NCBI GenBank assembly: GCA_947585525.1 | Contig: CANPXA010000013.1 | Coordinates: 1-17,014 of the forward strand | DNA: 17,014 nt | Direction of reading: 5' to 3' | Source: an uncultured Akkermansia sp. | Lineage (GTDB): Bacteria > Verrucomicrobiota > Verrucomicrobiia > Verrucomicrobiales > Akkermansiaceae | Shown: positions 1 to 8,527 of the stretch, piece after piece | Position numbering within the stretch: the stretch's first letter is position 1 | Layout: every line of letters begins with the position of its first letter | Notes under the pieces: generated by a model | Seen by the model: only the letters and a program-made list of their open reading frames with translations | The model's database searches: none | What the model was told of the DNA's origin: nothing | Position numbers and translations under genes: made by a program

Positions 1-260
1 ACAAGACCTTTTTTCACCGAGATGACTCCACTGGCTATCGGTCGATATTTCTTTTGAGGATGCAGGGCATCCTTTTCGCGGTCCTGAATATCGTTAACGA
101 TGTAGTGCGCGCTAGCAACAAGGCTGAATGCGAGGAAGGCGTAGAGAGCCGAAAGGACGGAAGGGATGTCCGTAAATTGGAAGGAGAACAAGAGGGGCGC
201 AAGGACAAAGGCGTTCTTGACCCACTGCTTGATGCGGATGAGTTTCAGCCAGGCTTTCAT
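1..260 (-). CDS. UbiA-family prenyltransferase, decaprenyl-phosphate phosphoribosyltransferase-like (3' end outside window)
   Basis: Only the first 86 residues are in the window; the gene runs off the left edge. I translated it by hand from the ATG at 258-260. Residues 9-25 (RIKQWVKNAFVLAPLLF) resemble the N-terminal signature of the polyprenyl-phosphate phosphoribosyltransferase branch of UbiA. Residues 56-64 read NDIQDREKD, the Asp-rich NDxxDxxxD motif that binds Mg and the pyrophosphate donor. It is followed by LHPQKKYRPIASG (66-78), also typical of this branch. Members are integral membrane enzymes that move phosphoribose from PRPP to a polyprenyl phosphate, giving a lipid-linked pentose donor. 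The start overlaps the pgpA stop by 4 bases (ATGA), so translation is probably coupled. The exact lipid and sugar substrates are inferred from the family; the rest of the gene is needed to exclude other UbiA enzymes. Confidence 0.85.
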   Translation of the reverse strand, partial: MKAWLKLIRIKQWVKNAFVLAPLLFSFQFTDIPSVLSALYAFLAFSLVASAHYIVNDIQDREKDALHPQKKYRPIASGVISVKKGL

Positions 261-748
261 GAGACGAGATAGAAGTTGATGAGGAGGAGGCAGAGTCCGG
301 CGTAGATCCCGGCGAATACGTCATCGAGCATCACGCCCCAGGCGTTGAGCAGCTCTTGGTCGGCCCATTTGGCGGGTTGGGGTTTAACGATGTCGAAGAG
401 TCGGAACAGGAAGAATCCGGCGATGTACGCCCACCAGGCATGCAAATTTTCAACTAGGCAGAAGCCAACAAAGGCCAAAGCAACCAGTTGTCCCACGACT
501 TCGTCAATGATGATGAGCGAAGGGTCGTGTTGGGTGTATTTGAGGATTTCCTTGGACGCGATGACTCCTATAAAGAAGGTGACAACAGCGGTGAGCAGCA
601 GTCCCCACGTTCCGTAGAAATAGGCGATACCGAAAGCGACAGGCAGAGTTGCAGCCGAGCCCGCAGTTCCGGAGGCGAAGGGGAAGTAGCCGACGCCGAA
701 TCCGCTTCCGGCGGTGTAACATAGGAATCTGTATATTTTGTTGTTCAT
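257..748 (-). CDS. pgpA: phosphatidylglycerophosphatase A
   Basis: This 163-residue membrane protein has the normal length and motifs of PgpA, which removes the terminal phosphate of phosphatidylglycerophosphate to give phosphatidylglycerol. Visible signatures are a glycine-rich start GVGYFPFASGTAG (18-30), IDEVVGQ (81-87), FRLFDIVKPQP (115-125) and LDDVFAG (141-147). The DE and DD acidic pairs are the conserved metal/catalytic residues of the family. Hydrophobic segments lie near 32-48, 50-65, 86-118 and 143-160. The start overlaps the preceding gene's stop by 4 bases, and its own stop overlaps the UbiA-like start in the same way, so it is part of the operon. Being next to a phosphoribosyl-lipid synthase, it might alternatively dephosphorylate a lipid-linked sugar phosphate, but that is speculation; the sequence supports ordinary PgpA. 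Confidence 0.95.
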   Translation of the reverse strand: MNNKIYRFLCYTAGSGFGVGYFPFASGTAGSAATLPVAFGIAYFYGTWGLLLTAVVTFFIGVIASKEILKYTQHDPSLIIIDEVVGQLVALAFVGFCLVENLHAWWAYIAGFFLFRLFDIVKPQPAKWADQELLNAWGVMLDDVFAGIYAGLCLLLINFYLVS

Positions 749-3027
749 GGTGTGTTCTGAGGTTGTCTAGGAAATTCATTGGCAAGTTGCCTTTTGTATT
801 TCTCAAGCATTTCTACATCGGTGACGATAAGGATGATATCCCTCCACACGATGAGTCCATTCTCATGCGGCCAAGCCTGAGCTTTATCAAGGATACCTGC
901 CTCCCACAGGCGTTTTAGTTCGATCTTGTACCCAGTCTCCAAATCCGTTAACATTTTATTGCCTCTTAACCATACTTTTAACGAAACAAAATTTTTTGGA
1001 GCATAAAATGTTATAAGGTCGAATGGATGGAGATTGTATGAAAAACTCACAAGAGGTAAGGAGAATCCTTGTCCGAATGTACTGTTGGTCGCATAGCGTG
1101 GTCTCATTGGCATTAAAGAACCAATGTTCACAACTTTATATTTGTGGGTTATATCAAACCCTTTTTGTGTTTCCAAACGCGCCAGCACCCTGTTCCAAAG
1201 CATCTTCTCTGCATCGAATCCCAGTTTCCAGACGCGAAGGCAGTCCAGATCGTTGACGATAGACACCCACACAACTCCTGTTGCAGCGAGGATGTTCAGG
1301 TTGTGCAGCTTCTTGAGTTCGGTAAATATTAAAACCGCCACAAGCATTTCAAAAACAACCAGTCCAAATAATTCGATTCTGTCAGCAATGACATGTTGAT
1401 TCGCTACGATCATGGCTGTCTGTGTCGAAAAAAGTGCTCCCCCTAGTAAAATCAATCTTACGATTTTTTGCTTAACATTGCCTTCGAGGTAGATATGAAG
1501 AGCTATAAGAATCGTAAAGCCTAAAAACACCCACAAGATGCCTTGGGAGATGAATGGGAAAGGATATTCGTATAATTGGTGGAAACATTGTTTGAATAAA
1601 GTCCATAACCTCTCCGGCAGTTGCTCTAAAGGCAATGTTTGTGTGTTGTAAACATCTTTATTCAAAGGAAATACGAAGGCAACCATTCCTTTGTACAGGA
1701 CGATACCTAAGGCAACACAGATTGCAGATACTGAAAATGGGGTAAATTGAGTCTTAAACTGATTCCATGAGCCATCCCAATGGAATGACTGAACTAACAA
1801 CCTTCCGACAAAAGCTACAGCGATGGTGTTAAGCAGAACAGGATACATAGCCAGTGACAGGTTAATCAGAACAATAGAAAGGAGAAAGAAAGCAACCTTT
1901 CTCGTGCGAGAACTTTTATCAAAAGCGATCTTCTCACCCAACATCAGGGCAGTCAGAGCAAAGGTAACGCCTATAAAAACCTCCGGCAACATGTGCACAT
2001 AATACATCATACTCAATGTGAACGGCTGCACTGTTAAGATGAGGCCACATAGAACAAAGTAGATAACTCGCTTTTCCAATTTCAAGTATGTACAAAGCAA
2101 TACCGCATTCAGTGCAAGAAAGAGGAATGCGGTAACATCATAGATAAGGGGCAAATAGACGCCACCTAAGAATAACTTTTTTAACGAAAAAACAGCATAC
2201 CTCCCTTCAAAGGCTCTGCCATCCCACGGGAACGAAATAAAACCGCCTACAAAATCCCAATCGTGGTTTCCCCACATAAACTGGATTGCGTGGAAACCAA
2301 AAGCGAAACAGAGAACGCCAAAAATGATCCAGAAGGCTCGTCGATAGACTACGTCAATACTTCTGTAGCTATCTGCGATTATCTGGATGATGTCCTTCTT
2401 GTTGACCCCAACGACTAGTCGTTTAAGGGGATCGAAACAGGAGACCAGCAACGCACAAGCCATGAATAATCCAATAACACACTCCCACCTGATGTCCGCA
2501 AAAGAGAGAGGCTTTCGGATTTCGAAGCTCAATGTGACCGTCGAATTGACAGGTATACTCTTTGCGTGATGCCTGAACGGCTTGTCATGCCAAACCATTT
2601 GCTCCTCAGCAACTGTTTTCCCATTAACTCGTATATTCTCGAAACAAACGTAGGCAGGCTTCCTCTGGTTACGAATCCGTAAATCAGGCCCGCGAAAATT
2701 CATTTCCAGTGAAATATCCTTGGCATTTCCTAGGGGCTTCAGTGTTATTTTGTATGTCTTTTTTAGGTAGGAAACGGGAAACGAAACCATGGCTCCTTGG
2801 TTATGGCGGTTATCCAACAACCATTTGGGCTCATCCGCTCGGACGTTATCACCACGAACTTCCAGACACCCGTTTTGGATATCTCCAGCAAAGGCAACGT
2901 CCATTCGACCAACATTACCTTGAAACGTCCACAGGGCATCGTCTTTCAAAAAAACGCTCGGGAATAGAGAGCAGAGCACAACACTGATGCCCAAACCTCC
3001 CAACAACACTTTTATAATCTTTTTCAT
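745..3027 (-). CDS. multi-pass membrane protein, GtrII-like GT-C glycosyltransferase with N-terminal FRGPD/WHDKP module
   Basis: This 760-residue protein starts with a basic/hydrophobic segment (1-24). An extramembrane domain of about 150 residues follows, carrying FRGPDLR (111-117) and WHDKP (146-150), then a membrane segment near 178-197. From about 230 to 605 there are many hydrophobic stretches. The section NHDWDFVGGFISFPWDGRAF (254-273) with nearby LPLIYDVTAFLFLALN resembles the first loop of GtrII-type glucosyltransferases, which glycosylate O-antigen on the outer side of the cytoplasmic membrane from a polyprenyl-phosphate sugar. The C-terminal 120 residues are soluble. The signal-like start implies that the FRGPD module is extracytoplasmic. 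The gene begins 22 bases after rdrB and overlaps pgpA by 4 bases. The GtrII assignment rests on general resemblance, not a decisive motif; another GT-C or flippase-type protein is possible. A role as a RADAR accessory membrane protein seems unlikely, because those are described as small. Confidence 0.65.
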   Translation of the reverse strand: MKKIIKVLLGGLGISVVLCSLFPSVFLKDDALWTFQGNVGRMDVAFAGDIQNGCLEVRGDNVRADEPKWLLDNRHNQGAMVSFPVSYLKKTYKITLKPLGNAKDISLEMNFRGPDLRIRNQRKPAYVCFENIRVNGKTVAEEQMVWHDKPFRHHAKSIPVNSTVTLSFEIRKPLSFADIRWECVIGLFMACALLVSCFDPLKRLVVGVNKKDIIQIIADSYRSIDVVYRRAFWIIFGVLCFAFGFHAIQFMWGNHDWDFVGGFISFPWDGRAFEGRYAVFSLKKLFLGGVYLPLIYDVTAFLFLALNAVLLCTYLKLEKRVIYFVLCGLILTVQPFTLSMMYYVHMLPEVFIGVTFALTALMLGEKIAFDKSSRTRKVAFFLLSIVLINLSLAMYPVLLNTIAVAFVGRLLVQSFHWDGSWNQFKTQFTPFSVSAICVALGIVLYKGMVAFVFPLNKDVYNTQTLPLEQLPERLWTLFKQCFHQLYEYPFPFISQGILWVFLGFTILIALHIYLEGNVKQKIVRLILLGGALFSTQTAMIVANQHVIADRIELFGLVVFEMLVAVLIFTELKKLHNLNILAATGVVWVSIVNDLDCLRVWKLGFDAEKMLWNRVLARLETQKGFDITHKYKVVNIGSLMPMRPRYATNSTFGQGFSLPLVSFSYNLHPFDLITFYAPKNFVSLKVWLRGNKMLTDLETGYKIELKRLWEAGILDKAQAWPHENGLIVWRDIILIVTDVEMLEKYKRQLANEFPRQPQNTP

Positions 3028-3049
3028 TTTGCTTTCTACTTATTAGTGT

Positions 3050-5836
3050 TCATAAATGTGGAGATACTGCCCTGCGATTCGCGTTTACAGATGTTCCTTC
3101 TCCCACAAAATTGCCTGTCAGGCTCCGAAAAGCATACCTCTCGCCACATTGATTCACACGGATGAGAATCTCCAATGCCTCCTGCGCATTAACTCCCCTC
3201 TTGCACAGAGACGCGAAAAGGTGATAAAACTCTCCCTTGATGTCCGTGGCGAAGACGCCTGGGTCGTCTGTCCCCAGTACAACAAGAGGAGGAGCATCTC
3301 CTTCGCATGGGTTGACTCCAAGCCATCTCAGTGAATGGTGCTGTCCCATCTCCTTATACTGCCCAATACGCAAGTTACTCGTGGGGAGAGTCTCCACAAC
3401 GATTGATTTTTCTACCAGCTTTCGCATCGCTAGTTGCTGCAGTATCGTCAAGATATCTTCAGAGAAATAATCGACGGAAACTTCAATACGCACCTGACTT
3501 CTTTCCCAAGTTTCTCTGTCACGCTGCCATTTGATGAGCAACCAGATCACCATAGGAGCCTCTCGTGTAAAAGCCTGATATATCTTGATTTCCTCTCTTC
3601 GTTGTGGATCAATATTATTCACAGAGGATAACATCTTTTGAATAATCTCCTCATTGAGTTGTGTCTCGTTGAGGTTCTTCTTTCCCGCTGGTAAAGAATC
3701 ACAGACCTCACGCTTCCCCTTTTCATAAATACGCCAAAGCTCCAGAGGATCCAAACCACGAAGATCAAAGATTCGTTTCAAGAAATGAGGAGAAGGGATT
3801 GGCTCTCGGAAAATTTGATAACCAAGCTCTCGAATATCGTTACTAAGACGATTCACCACATGCTCCATGCCCTCCCGTTGCTGCAGGATGTTCCATGCGA
3901 AAAGCACATCCAGTAGCCACTCTTCACGCGTGGGAGAAATTTGCATAGGCATGCTGCTGAGCCACAGCGTGGGATTAACTCCCAGAGCCGTGGCGTGCCC
4001 GATGCGATCACCTCCGCGCAGTTCGAGAAAATCAACGGCTTCGCATACGGCGCGAATGCCGCTGACAAGATGACAGAAATCTTCTCCGGCGTGGTAGGTA
4101 GCGTGTGGAAGATTCAATTCATGGCGTGCCTTTCTATAAGCCGGAGCAAACACATCAGGCGGCGTATCCAGTTCATAAGCGGCAGCATCCACGCCGCGAA
4201 TCCATTTTAAAAGTTTAGGATGCGCTTCCAAAAGCATACGCACGTTTTCTAACCTCTTTTCGTATTCTCCTCTCTGACAATCAAAGCGAATTTGATCTAC
4301 CCCGTCCTTGTTGTGTTCATCCGGTTCCCAAGAACGTTTAATGAGGTGTACAACAATCGAAGGTCGTACGAGTCGGTTGCGAGTTTGCAACAACTCATCA
4401 TCAATTTCTTTCAAAACTATATCCAGCTCAGCCTTTAACCTTGAATTCGGTTCTTTTCCGTGGTGCTCATGCCTCCTCTCTCGCACGCGTCGGAATGACT
4501 GCTCCGCCTGCGTCACATAATTCTCATCTTTATGGTGACGAATATATTCCAAATACCCCCACAAGATTGTAAGGATCTGGCGCTGAAACTCATTTATATC
4601 GGATGCTGGTGATATTCTCAGTTCCACATAGTTGGTGACACTCTCTCTGTCGGAACCGTGCATACGTTCAAAAATTCCCCTGAAATAACATGGCTGGGAA
4701 ACGAGAAGTTTCTGCACCGAGGAATAACGCTGGAACTGCCTGAACCCCACAAAATTGTCCCGCTGAACACAGAGCATGTAAAATTCATTTGTGAGGAGAA
4801 TGTATAGCAGGAGTGCCCTATCGATGAGGTGATGTGGGGAGCGTCTCTGCTTCTCAAACACCCTTATCATCCATTGTAATTCTCCCGTCGTGTCCGGCAG
4901 ATTCTCCTCGTCCCCGCCATCCCCATGCGGTATTTCAAATAATTCCCTGGCTTTTGTGTTCTTCCACGAGCGCGGCGGTATCCTGCTCAGTTCAGCTAAA
5001 ACTCCCTCAGGCTCCACACATGAAAATTCATCCCTTCCTGTCTTATTATCGTCCCATGGGATCTTTTCTTCCCGAGCATGATGAATCAATATGTATCTAA
5101 GAACTTTCGCGATCTCCATGTGATCCTCCATTACATCCGGGGTCAGATCGCTATGAATGAGTCTGTATAGACAAGGAGTCTCTTTATTTCTCTTAAACTT
5201 CTCTCTTTGAAGCTCCCATTCTTCGTTCGTGTGATCCAAGGCATGCAACCAACATTCTTCGGCGTACGCACATAAGTTGGCGTGTACGTGTGAATCGTTC
5301 AATCCCTGTCGCTTAATGTAATTTTCGACTCCTTCATCGTAGGGATAAAGTTGCTTGAATGTCCGTTGTATCGGCGGGATCGGTTGGGTGTATTTTGCTT
5401 CCAGTTTCAGGTACGTCCATGCCAAGATCGGCAATGGGGACAAGCGACTGAGCATATTTTGCCACCAACCAAACTTCTCCATTTTGATGTACAGCTCGTT
5501 ATTGCGCACAGTGAGGTACTCATCCATCAAGCATTGCAACGACGCCAACACAATGCTCGGTTTCCTATCGCTCCCTTCCGGTGCTGCATATTCCCACTCG
5601 TATCGCAACTCATGTTTTTTTTGCTCTATATAGTCGTACTTGAATTTTTCCCATCGATGCTGGAACACATGGTCCGGACGTGTGCTGTTCCACCTATGAA
5701 AGTCCAGATGCACAAATTCCAGTAGGAAGTTTCTTTTCCCCAAGGTAAGTTCCGCATTGAAGGGCTGCTTAAGCAACCACATAAGTAAATGCTCATTGGC
5801 TAACACGTACGCTGGTATGGTCGAAACTTCTGCCAT
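3050..5836 (-). CDS. rdrB: RdrB, large adenosine deaminase of a RADAR antiphage system
   Basis: This 928-residue protein carries every catalytic motif of the adenosine deaminase superfamily. These are DSHVH (181-185, the zinc-binding HxH), YVELRISP (403-410), YHAGED (581-586, His and general-acid Glu), GGDRIGHA (608-615, catalytic His), TLPTSN (816-821) and GTDDP (855-859, zinc Asp pair). HxH-to-HAGE spacing is about 400 residues and RIGHA-to-TDDP about 240, against roughly 200 and 55 in ordinary adenosine deaminases. The fold is thus split by two long insertions, as in RdrB. RdrB deaminates adenosine in RNA and/or ATP/dATP to inosine forms during phage infection and forms large assemblies with RdrA. 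It follows rdrA by 55 bases. The ATG at 5834-5836 is the first possible start after an in-frame stop and has no clear Shine-Dalgarno. The complete motif set suggests an active enzyme. Confidence 0.87.
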   Translation of the reverse strand: MAEVSTIPAYVLANEHLLMWLLKQPFNAELTLGKRNFLLEFVHLDFHRWNSTRPDHVFQHRWEKFKYDYIEQKKHELRYEWEYAAPEGSDRKPSIVLASLQCLMDEYLTVRNNELYIKMEKFGWWQNMLSRLSPLPILAWTYLKLEAKYTQPIPPIQRTFKQLYPYDEGVENYIKRQGLNDSHVHANLCAYAEECWLHALDHTNEEWELQREKFKRNKETPCLYRLIHSDLTPDVMEDHMEIAKVLRYILIHHAREEKIPWDDNKTGRDEFSCVEPEGVLAELSRIPPRSWKNTKARELFEIPHGDGGDEENLPDTTGELQWMIRVFEKQRRSPHHLIDRALLLYILLTNEFYMLCVQRDNFVGFRQFQRYSSVQKLLVSQPCYFRGIFERMHGSDRESVTNYVELRISPASDINEFQRQILTILWGYLEYIRHHKDENYVTQAEQSFRRVRERRHEHHGKEPNSRLKAELDIVLKEIDDELLQTRNRLVRPSIVVHLIKRSWEPDEHNKDGVDQIRFDCQRGEYEKRLENVRMLLEAHPKLLKWIRGVDAAAYELDTPPDVFAPAYRKARHELNLPHATYHAGEDFCHLVSGIRAVCEAVDFLELRGGDRIGHATALGVNPTLWLSSMPMQISPTREEWLLDVLFAWNILQQREGMEHVVNRLSNDIRELGYQIFREPIPSPHFLKRIFDLRGLDPLELWRIYEKGKREVCDSLPAGKKNLNETQLNEEIIQKMLSSVNNIDPQRREEIKIYQAFTREAPMVIWLLIKWQRDRETWERSQVRIEVSVDYFSEDILTILQQLAMRKLVEKSIVVETLPTSNLRIGQYKEMGQHHSLRWLGVNPCEGDAPPLVVLGTDDPGVFATDIKGEFYHLFASLCKRGVNAQEALEILIRVNQCGERYAFRSLTGNFVGEGTSVNANRRAVSPHL

Positions 5837-5854
5837 GAGTATAACGGCTTAGAA

Positions 5855-5872
5855 TTAAAATATTTCTCGCAT
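5855..5872 (-). CDS. possible 5-codon leader ORF (MREIF) ahead of rdrB
   Basis: In the 55-base gap between rdrA and rdrB, a strong Shine-Dalgarno (AGGAGGGGG, 5876-5884) sits six bases before an ATG at 5870-5872. That ATG opens a frame of only five codons ending in TAA (5855-5857). The rdrB ATG lies 18 bases further on and has no ribosome site of its own. This arrangement would suit re-initiation or translational coupling that tunes rdrB output relative to rdrA. It could equally be chance, for example a purine-rich run left from an older start. There is no evidence that the peptide itself matters. Confidence 0.3.
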   Translation of the reverse strand: MREIF

Positions 5873-5891
5873 TTACCCCCTCCTGCCTATC

Positions 5892-8489
5892 TTATGTCGC
5901 ATTCCTAGATCTAAAAATACCTGACAGGTGCTTTACCAAAGGGAAAGAACCAATACAAGCCATGTAATATTTAGTTGCATCCACTTTCCCTCTTAGGGAA
6001 GAGAGTGTGTATCGACGGAAAATCGTCACAACTATGCGAAGTAACCTTCGATATGGGGCAAAAGAATTATTCTTTCCCGTTGCAGAAGGAGGATTTTTGC
6101 TGATGAAAAGATAGCTATATTCATGGCTAACAGTTCGCAAGAAATCATAAAAGTCCGACCAAAATGCCCCCATAGTTTGAGGACTTATGTTATCAACTTT
6201 CTCCCACCTATTTCCCCGTTCATCCCTTGTTTTAATGTACCAGTCAATTATCTCTTCCGTAAGAGAGTTGAGCTTTTTTCTCTCTTTAGTTAATATATCA
6301 TTTTCCGTTATCAGGATAGTCTCATTTTGTTCGCTTCCTTCCTGGTGTACAGGAATTTGCCATTCTGGATGTTTACATGTCGAAATAGGAAGATATTGTC
6401 GAATTAAACTGCGTAGCATCATTCTTGCTAATTTTTTCCTCTGTTTAGCATTCTCCCCCAGAGAATTGTTTCCAGCCGTATTGAATGCACTGTCACACCT
6501 TTCTACACATTCAAGTATAAATGCTAAGAAACTATAGACCGAAATATAGTAACTGTTGTCCCGTCCATCCGATTTATTCATACTCACGATGAGAGCAATG
6601 GCATTTTTGAAGTGAGTCTTATCCGGATTGTCTTGCATTAGGTATTCTCCTAATTTTTTTATAGTTTTTGCATTTTGGATACGTACGACACCCGAATGAA
6701 CGTAGTTCTTCTTATAATCATAACACCAAATCATATTGGCATGCCTCGCCCAACGAGAAGCACTCCGCCAATTCCCAATGTGCAGGTATTCTTCAAAACT
6801 TTTTCTCAGGTCGTTCTGTGTCTTGAGTACGGAATCACTAGTTCCTTCTGTATTCCTGAATTGTTCCAGAGCCTTCGCGTACAGAGCGACAGATGCCGGA
6901 CCATAACATAAATATGACAAAAAGCCGTTAAAATCCTTAACATATCGCTTAAAGTTTGCCGCCAAGACAAGGGTGAGGTATCTATATCTTGAGCCCCGTT
7001 CAATTTCGTCAGAAAGATGAAAACCATGTTCGAGATCTCCTGTATCTTGGCAAAGACGCAGAAGCAACGCATAATAGGCTCGCCCGTCGTCCGAATCAAG
7101 CTTCTCATAATTATAGAACAAATCTGGTAATTGATCTCGCAATGAGCGATTCAGGGCAGTTCGTATGATGAATTCTGTTTGCTCCCTGCCCTGTTTTGCC
7201 TCGCCAGGATTTTCTGATCCACTTCTAACTATTTCATTCAAAATTCCTTCTCGAAAGCAATAATCAAGAATTTGCAGAATATTACGGAGAGGTAGCGACA
7301 TGAACGTATTAACATTAGATATCACCTCGGGATCGATTAACATAGATACTTCCTCTGAGATTTCGTCGGCGTCGACATCAACATGAGAAGACACAGTTTT
7401 AAAATCTTTTGTACCAATCGCAGCTTCGAATATCCTTCCCAATAGTTCTTCTAGAGATTCCGTAACGGATTTTTTTGTATTTTTAACCTCATATTTAAGT
7501 TTAATAACGACAGGATTGCGTTTGTGTGACAAAGTGTACAGACTCCTCAGTTCAAACTGCTGCTTCACGGGAAAAAGTTTTGCAAAGTACTGAGCTGCAT
7601 GAGTTACTACGTAACTTAGTCTTTCCTCCTTACCCTGTTCGTCGCTTTGATGGTATTGATAATCATATTCTTTGAAAAATCGTTCTCGAACACGCTCAAT
7701 ATTGATGGTGCGATCCCCTGCCATCAAAACAGCCAGATACTCGTTGGATATAAAAAGTCTCAAATTTTCGAGCACATTGTAACATTGCTCGGTTCGTATA
7801 TCGATATCATCGATAATGAGGACGAAGGCATCAACGTCATATAAACCACATAGGAGTCTCATACACTCCTTGAAATTCTTCTGGATCTCTTTGTTCATCT
7901 CAGGATCATTGATGCGTAAATTGGCAGCTCTATGTTCACTCAGTCCGCTCAACGCCTCGCGTTCCTGTGAAAAACGAACTATCGCTTTGTCAAGTTTTAA
8001 CATCACACTTTGAAGCATTAATGTATCATCATATTTGGAAGAGTGCCGATTGGTATTTTCAGAAAATTCTTCCACCTTTGTCTTGATCGCCGCCGTTACC
8101 TCAATGAAAAAATCTGCAGGGACACCGAAGGATTCGGAAGGATCATACCAATGCAGGAATTTGATCTTGACGTCCCGACTATCTTCACTCTCAATTTTTT
8201 TCACCACTTGCCGTAGGAAGGTTGTCTTCCCGCTTCCACGTTTTCCTGTGATAAAATAGTTAAGCGGGAAATTATCATTCCCCTTGAGACCCCCCATGTT
8301 TTGCTCGAAACTCCATTTGTCTCGTCTCAGTTTTTCTCTCTCTACACTTTCGCAGATCTGCTTCGCCAACTTGTCGAGAAGCTGTTTGTGGATGGCTCCA
8401 AATACATTATTCCTCGTGACTGTGCTAGAGGTCAAATTCTCGCAGTCCAGGATGACTACGTTTTCGGTTTCTTGTCTTTTGGTATTCAT
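5892..8489 (-). CDS. rdrA: RdrA, P-loop ATPase of a RADAR antiphage system
   Basis: This 865-residue protein has a clear Walker A motif GKRGSGKT (82-89) after a hydrophobic strand, and a Walker B motif FVLIIDDID (222-230). A second strand, YLAVLMAGDR (251-260), fits a sensor-1 position. LPLRNILQILDYC (399-411) looks like the helical lid region of STAND/KAP-like ATPases. The rest, to residue 865, is mostly helical with no motif I recognise. RdrA is the ATPase partner of the RADAR deaminase; it forms a ring-shaped assembly and channels or activates RdrB in response to phage. The assignment rests on the length, the ATPase core and the immediately downstream rdrB. The ATG at 8487-8489 follows a weak ribosome site and lies 38 bases after the previous glycosyltransferase stop, so there is little room for a private promoter. 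Without rdrB beside it I would call it only an AAA/KAP-like ATPase. Confidence 0.86.
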   Translation of the reverse strand: MNTKRQETENVVILDCENLTSSTVTRNNVFGAIHKQLLDKLAKQICESVEREKLRRDKWSFEQNMGGLKGNDNFPLNYFITGKRGSGKTTFLRQVVKKIESEDSRDVKIKFLHWYDPSESFGVPADFFIEVTAAIKTKVEEFSENTNRHSSKYDDTLMLQSVMLKLDKAIVRFSQEREALSGLSEHRAANLRINDPEMNKEIQKNFKECMRLLCGLYDVDAFVLIIDDIDIRTEQCYNVLENLRLFISNEYLAVLMAGDRTINIERVRERFFKEYDYQYHQSDEQGKEERLSYVVTHAAQYFAKLFPVKQQFELRSLYTLSHKRNPVVIKLKYEVKNTKKSVTESLEELLGRIFEAAIGTKDFKTVSSHVDVDADEISEEVSMLIDPEVISNVNTFMSLPLRNILQILDYCFREGILNEIVRSGSENPGEAKQGREQTEFIIRTALNRSLRDQLPDLFYNYEKLDSDDGRAYYALLLRLCQDTGDLEHGFHLSDEIERGSRYRYLTLVLAANFKRYVKDFNGFLSYLCYGPASVALYAKALEQFRNTEGTSDSVLKTQNDLRKSFEEYLHIGNWRSASRWARHANMIWCYDYKKNYVHSGVVRIQNAKTIKKLGEYLMQDNPDKTHFKNAIALIVSMNKSDGRDNSYYISVYSFLAFILECVERCDSAFNTAGNNSLGENAKQRKKLARMMLRSLIRQYLPISTCKHPEWQIPVHQEGSEQNETILITENDILTKERKKLNSLTEEIIDWYIKTRDERGNRWEKVDNISPQTMGAFWSDFYDFLRTVSHEYSYLFISKNPPSATGKNNSFAPYRRLLRIVVTIFRRYTLSSLRGKVDATKYYMACIGSFPLVKHLSGIFRSRNAT

Positions 8490-8527
8490 AATTTCTTGAG
8501 GGATGTTAAGGTTTCGTCTGTATCAAC

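Noticed and set aside
3028..3049. Transcription terminator after rdrB
   Set aside because: The 22-base gap has no stem-loop and the next gene starts at once, so readthrough is more likely.
5351..5725. 124-codon plus-strand open frame within rdrB
   Set aside because: It is the antisense of a well-supported coding region, with no motif or ribosome site.
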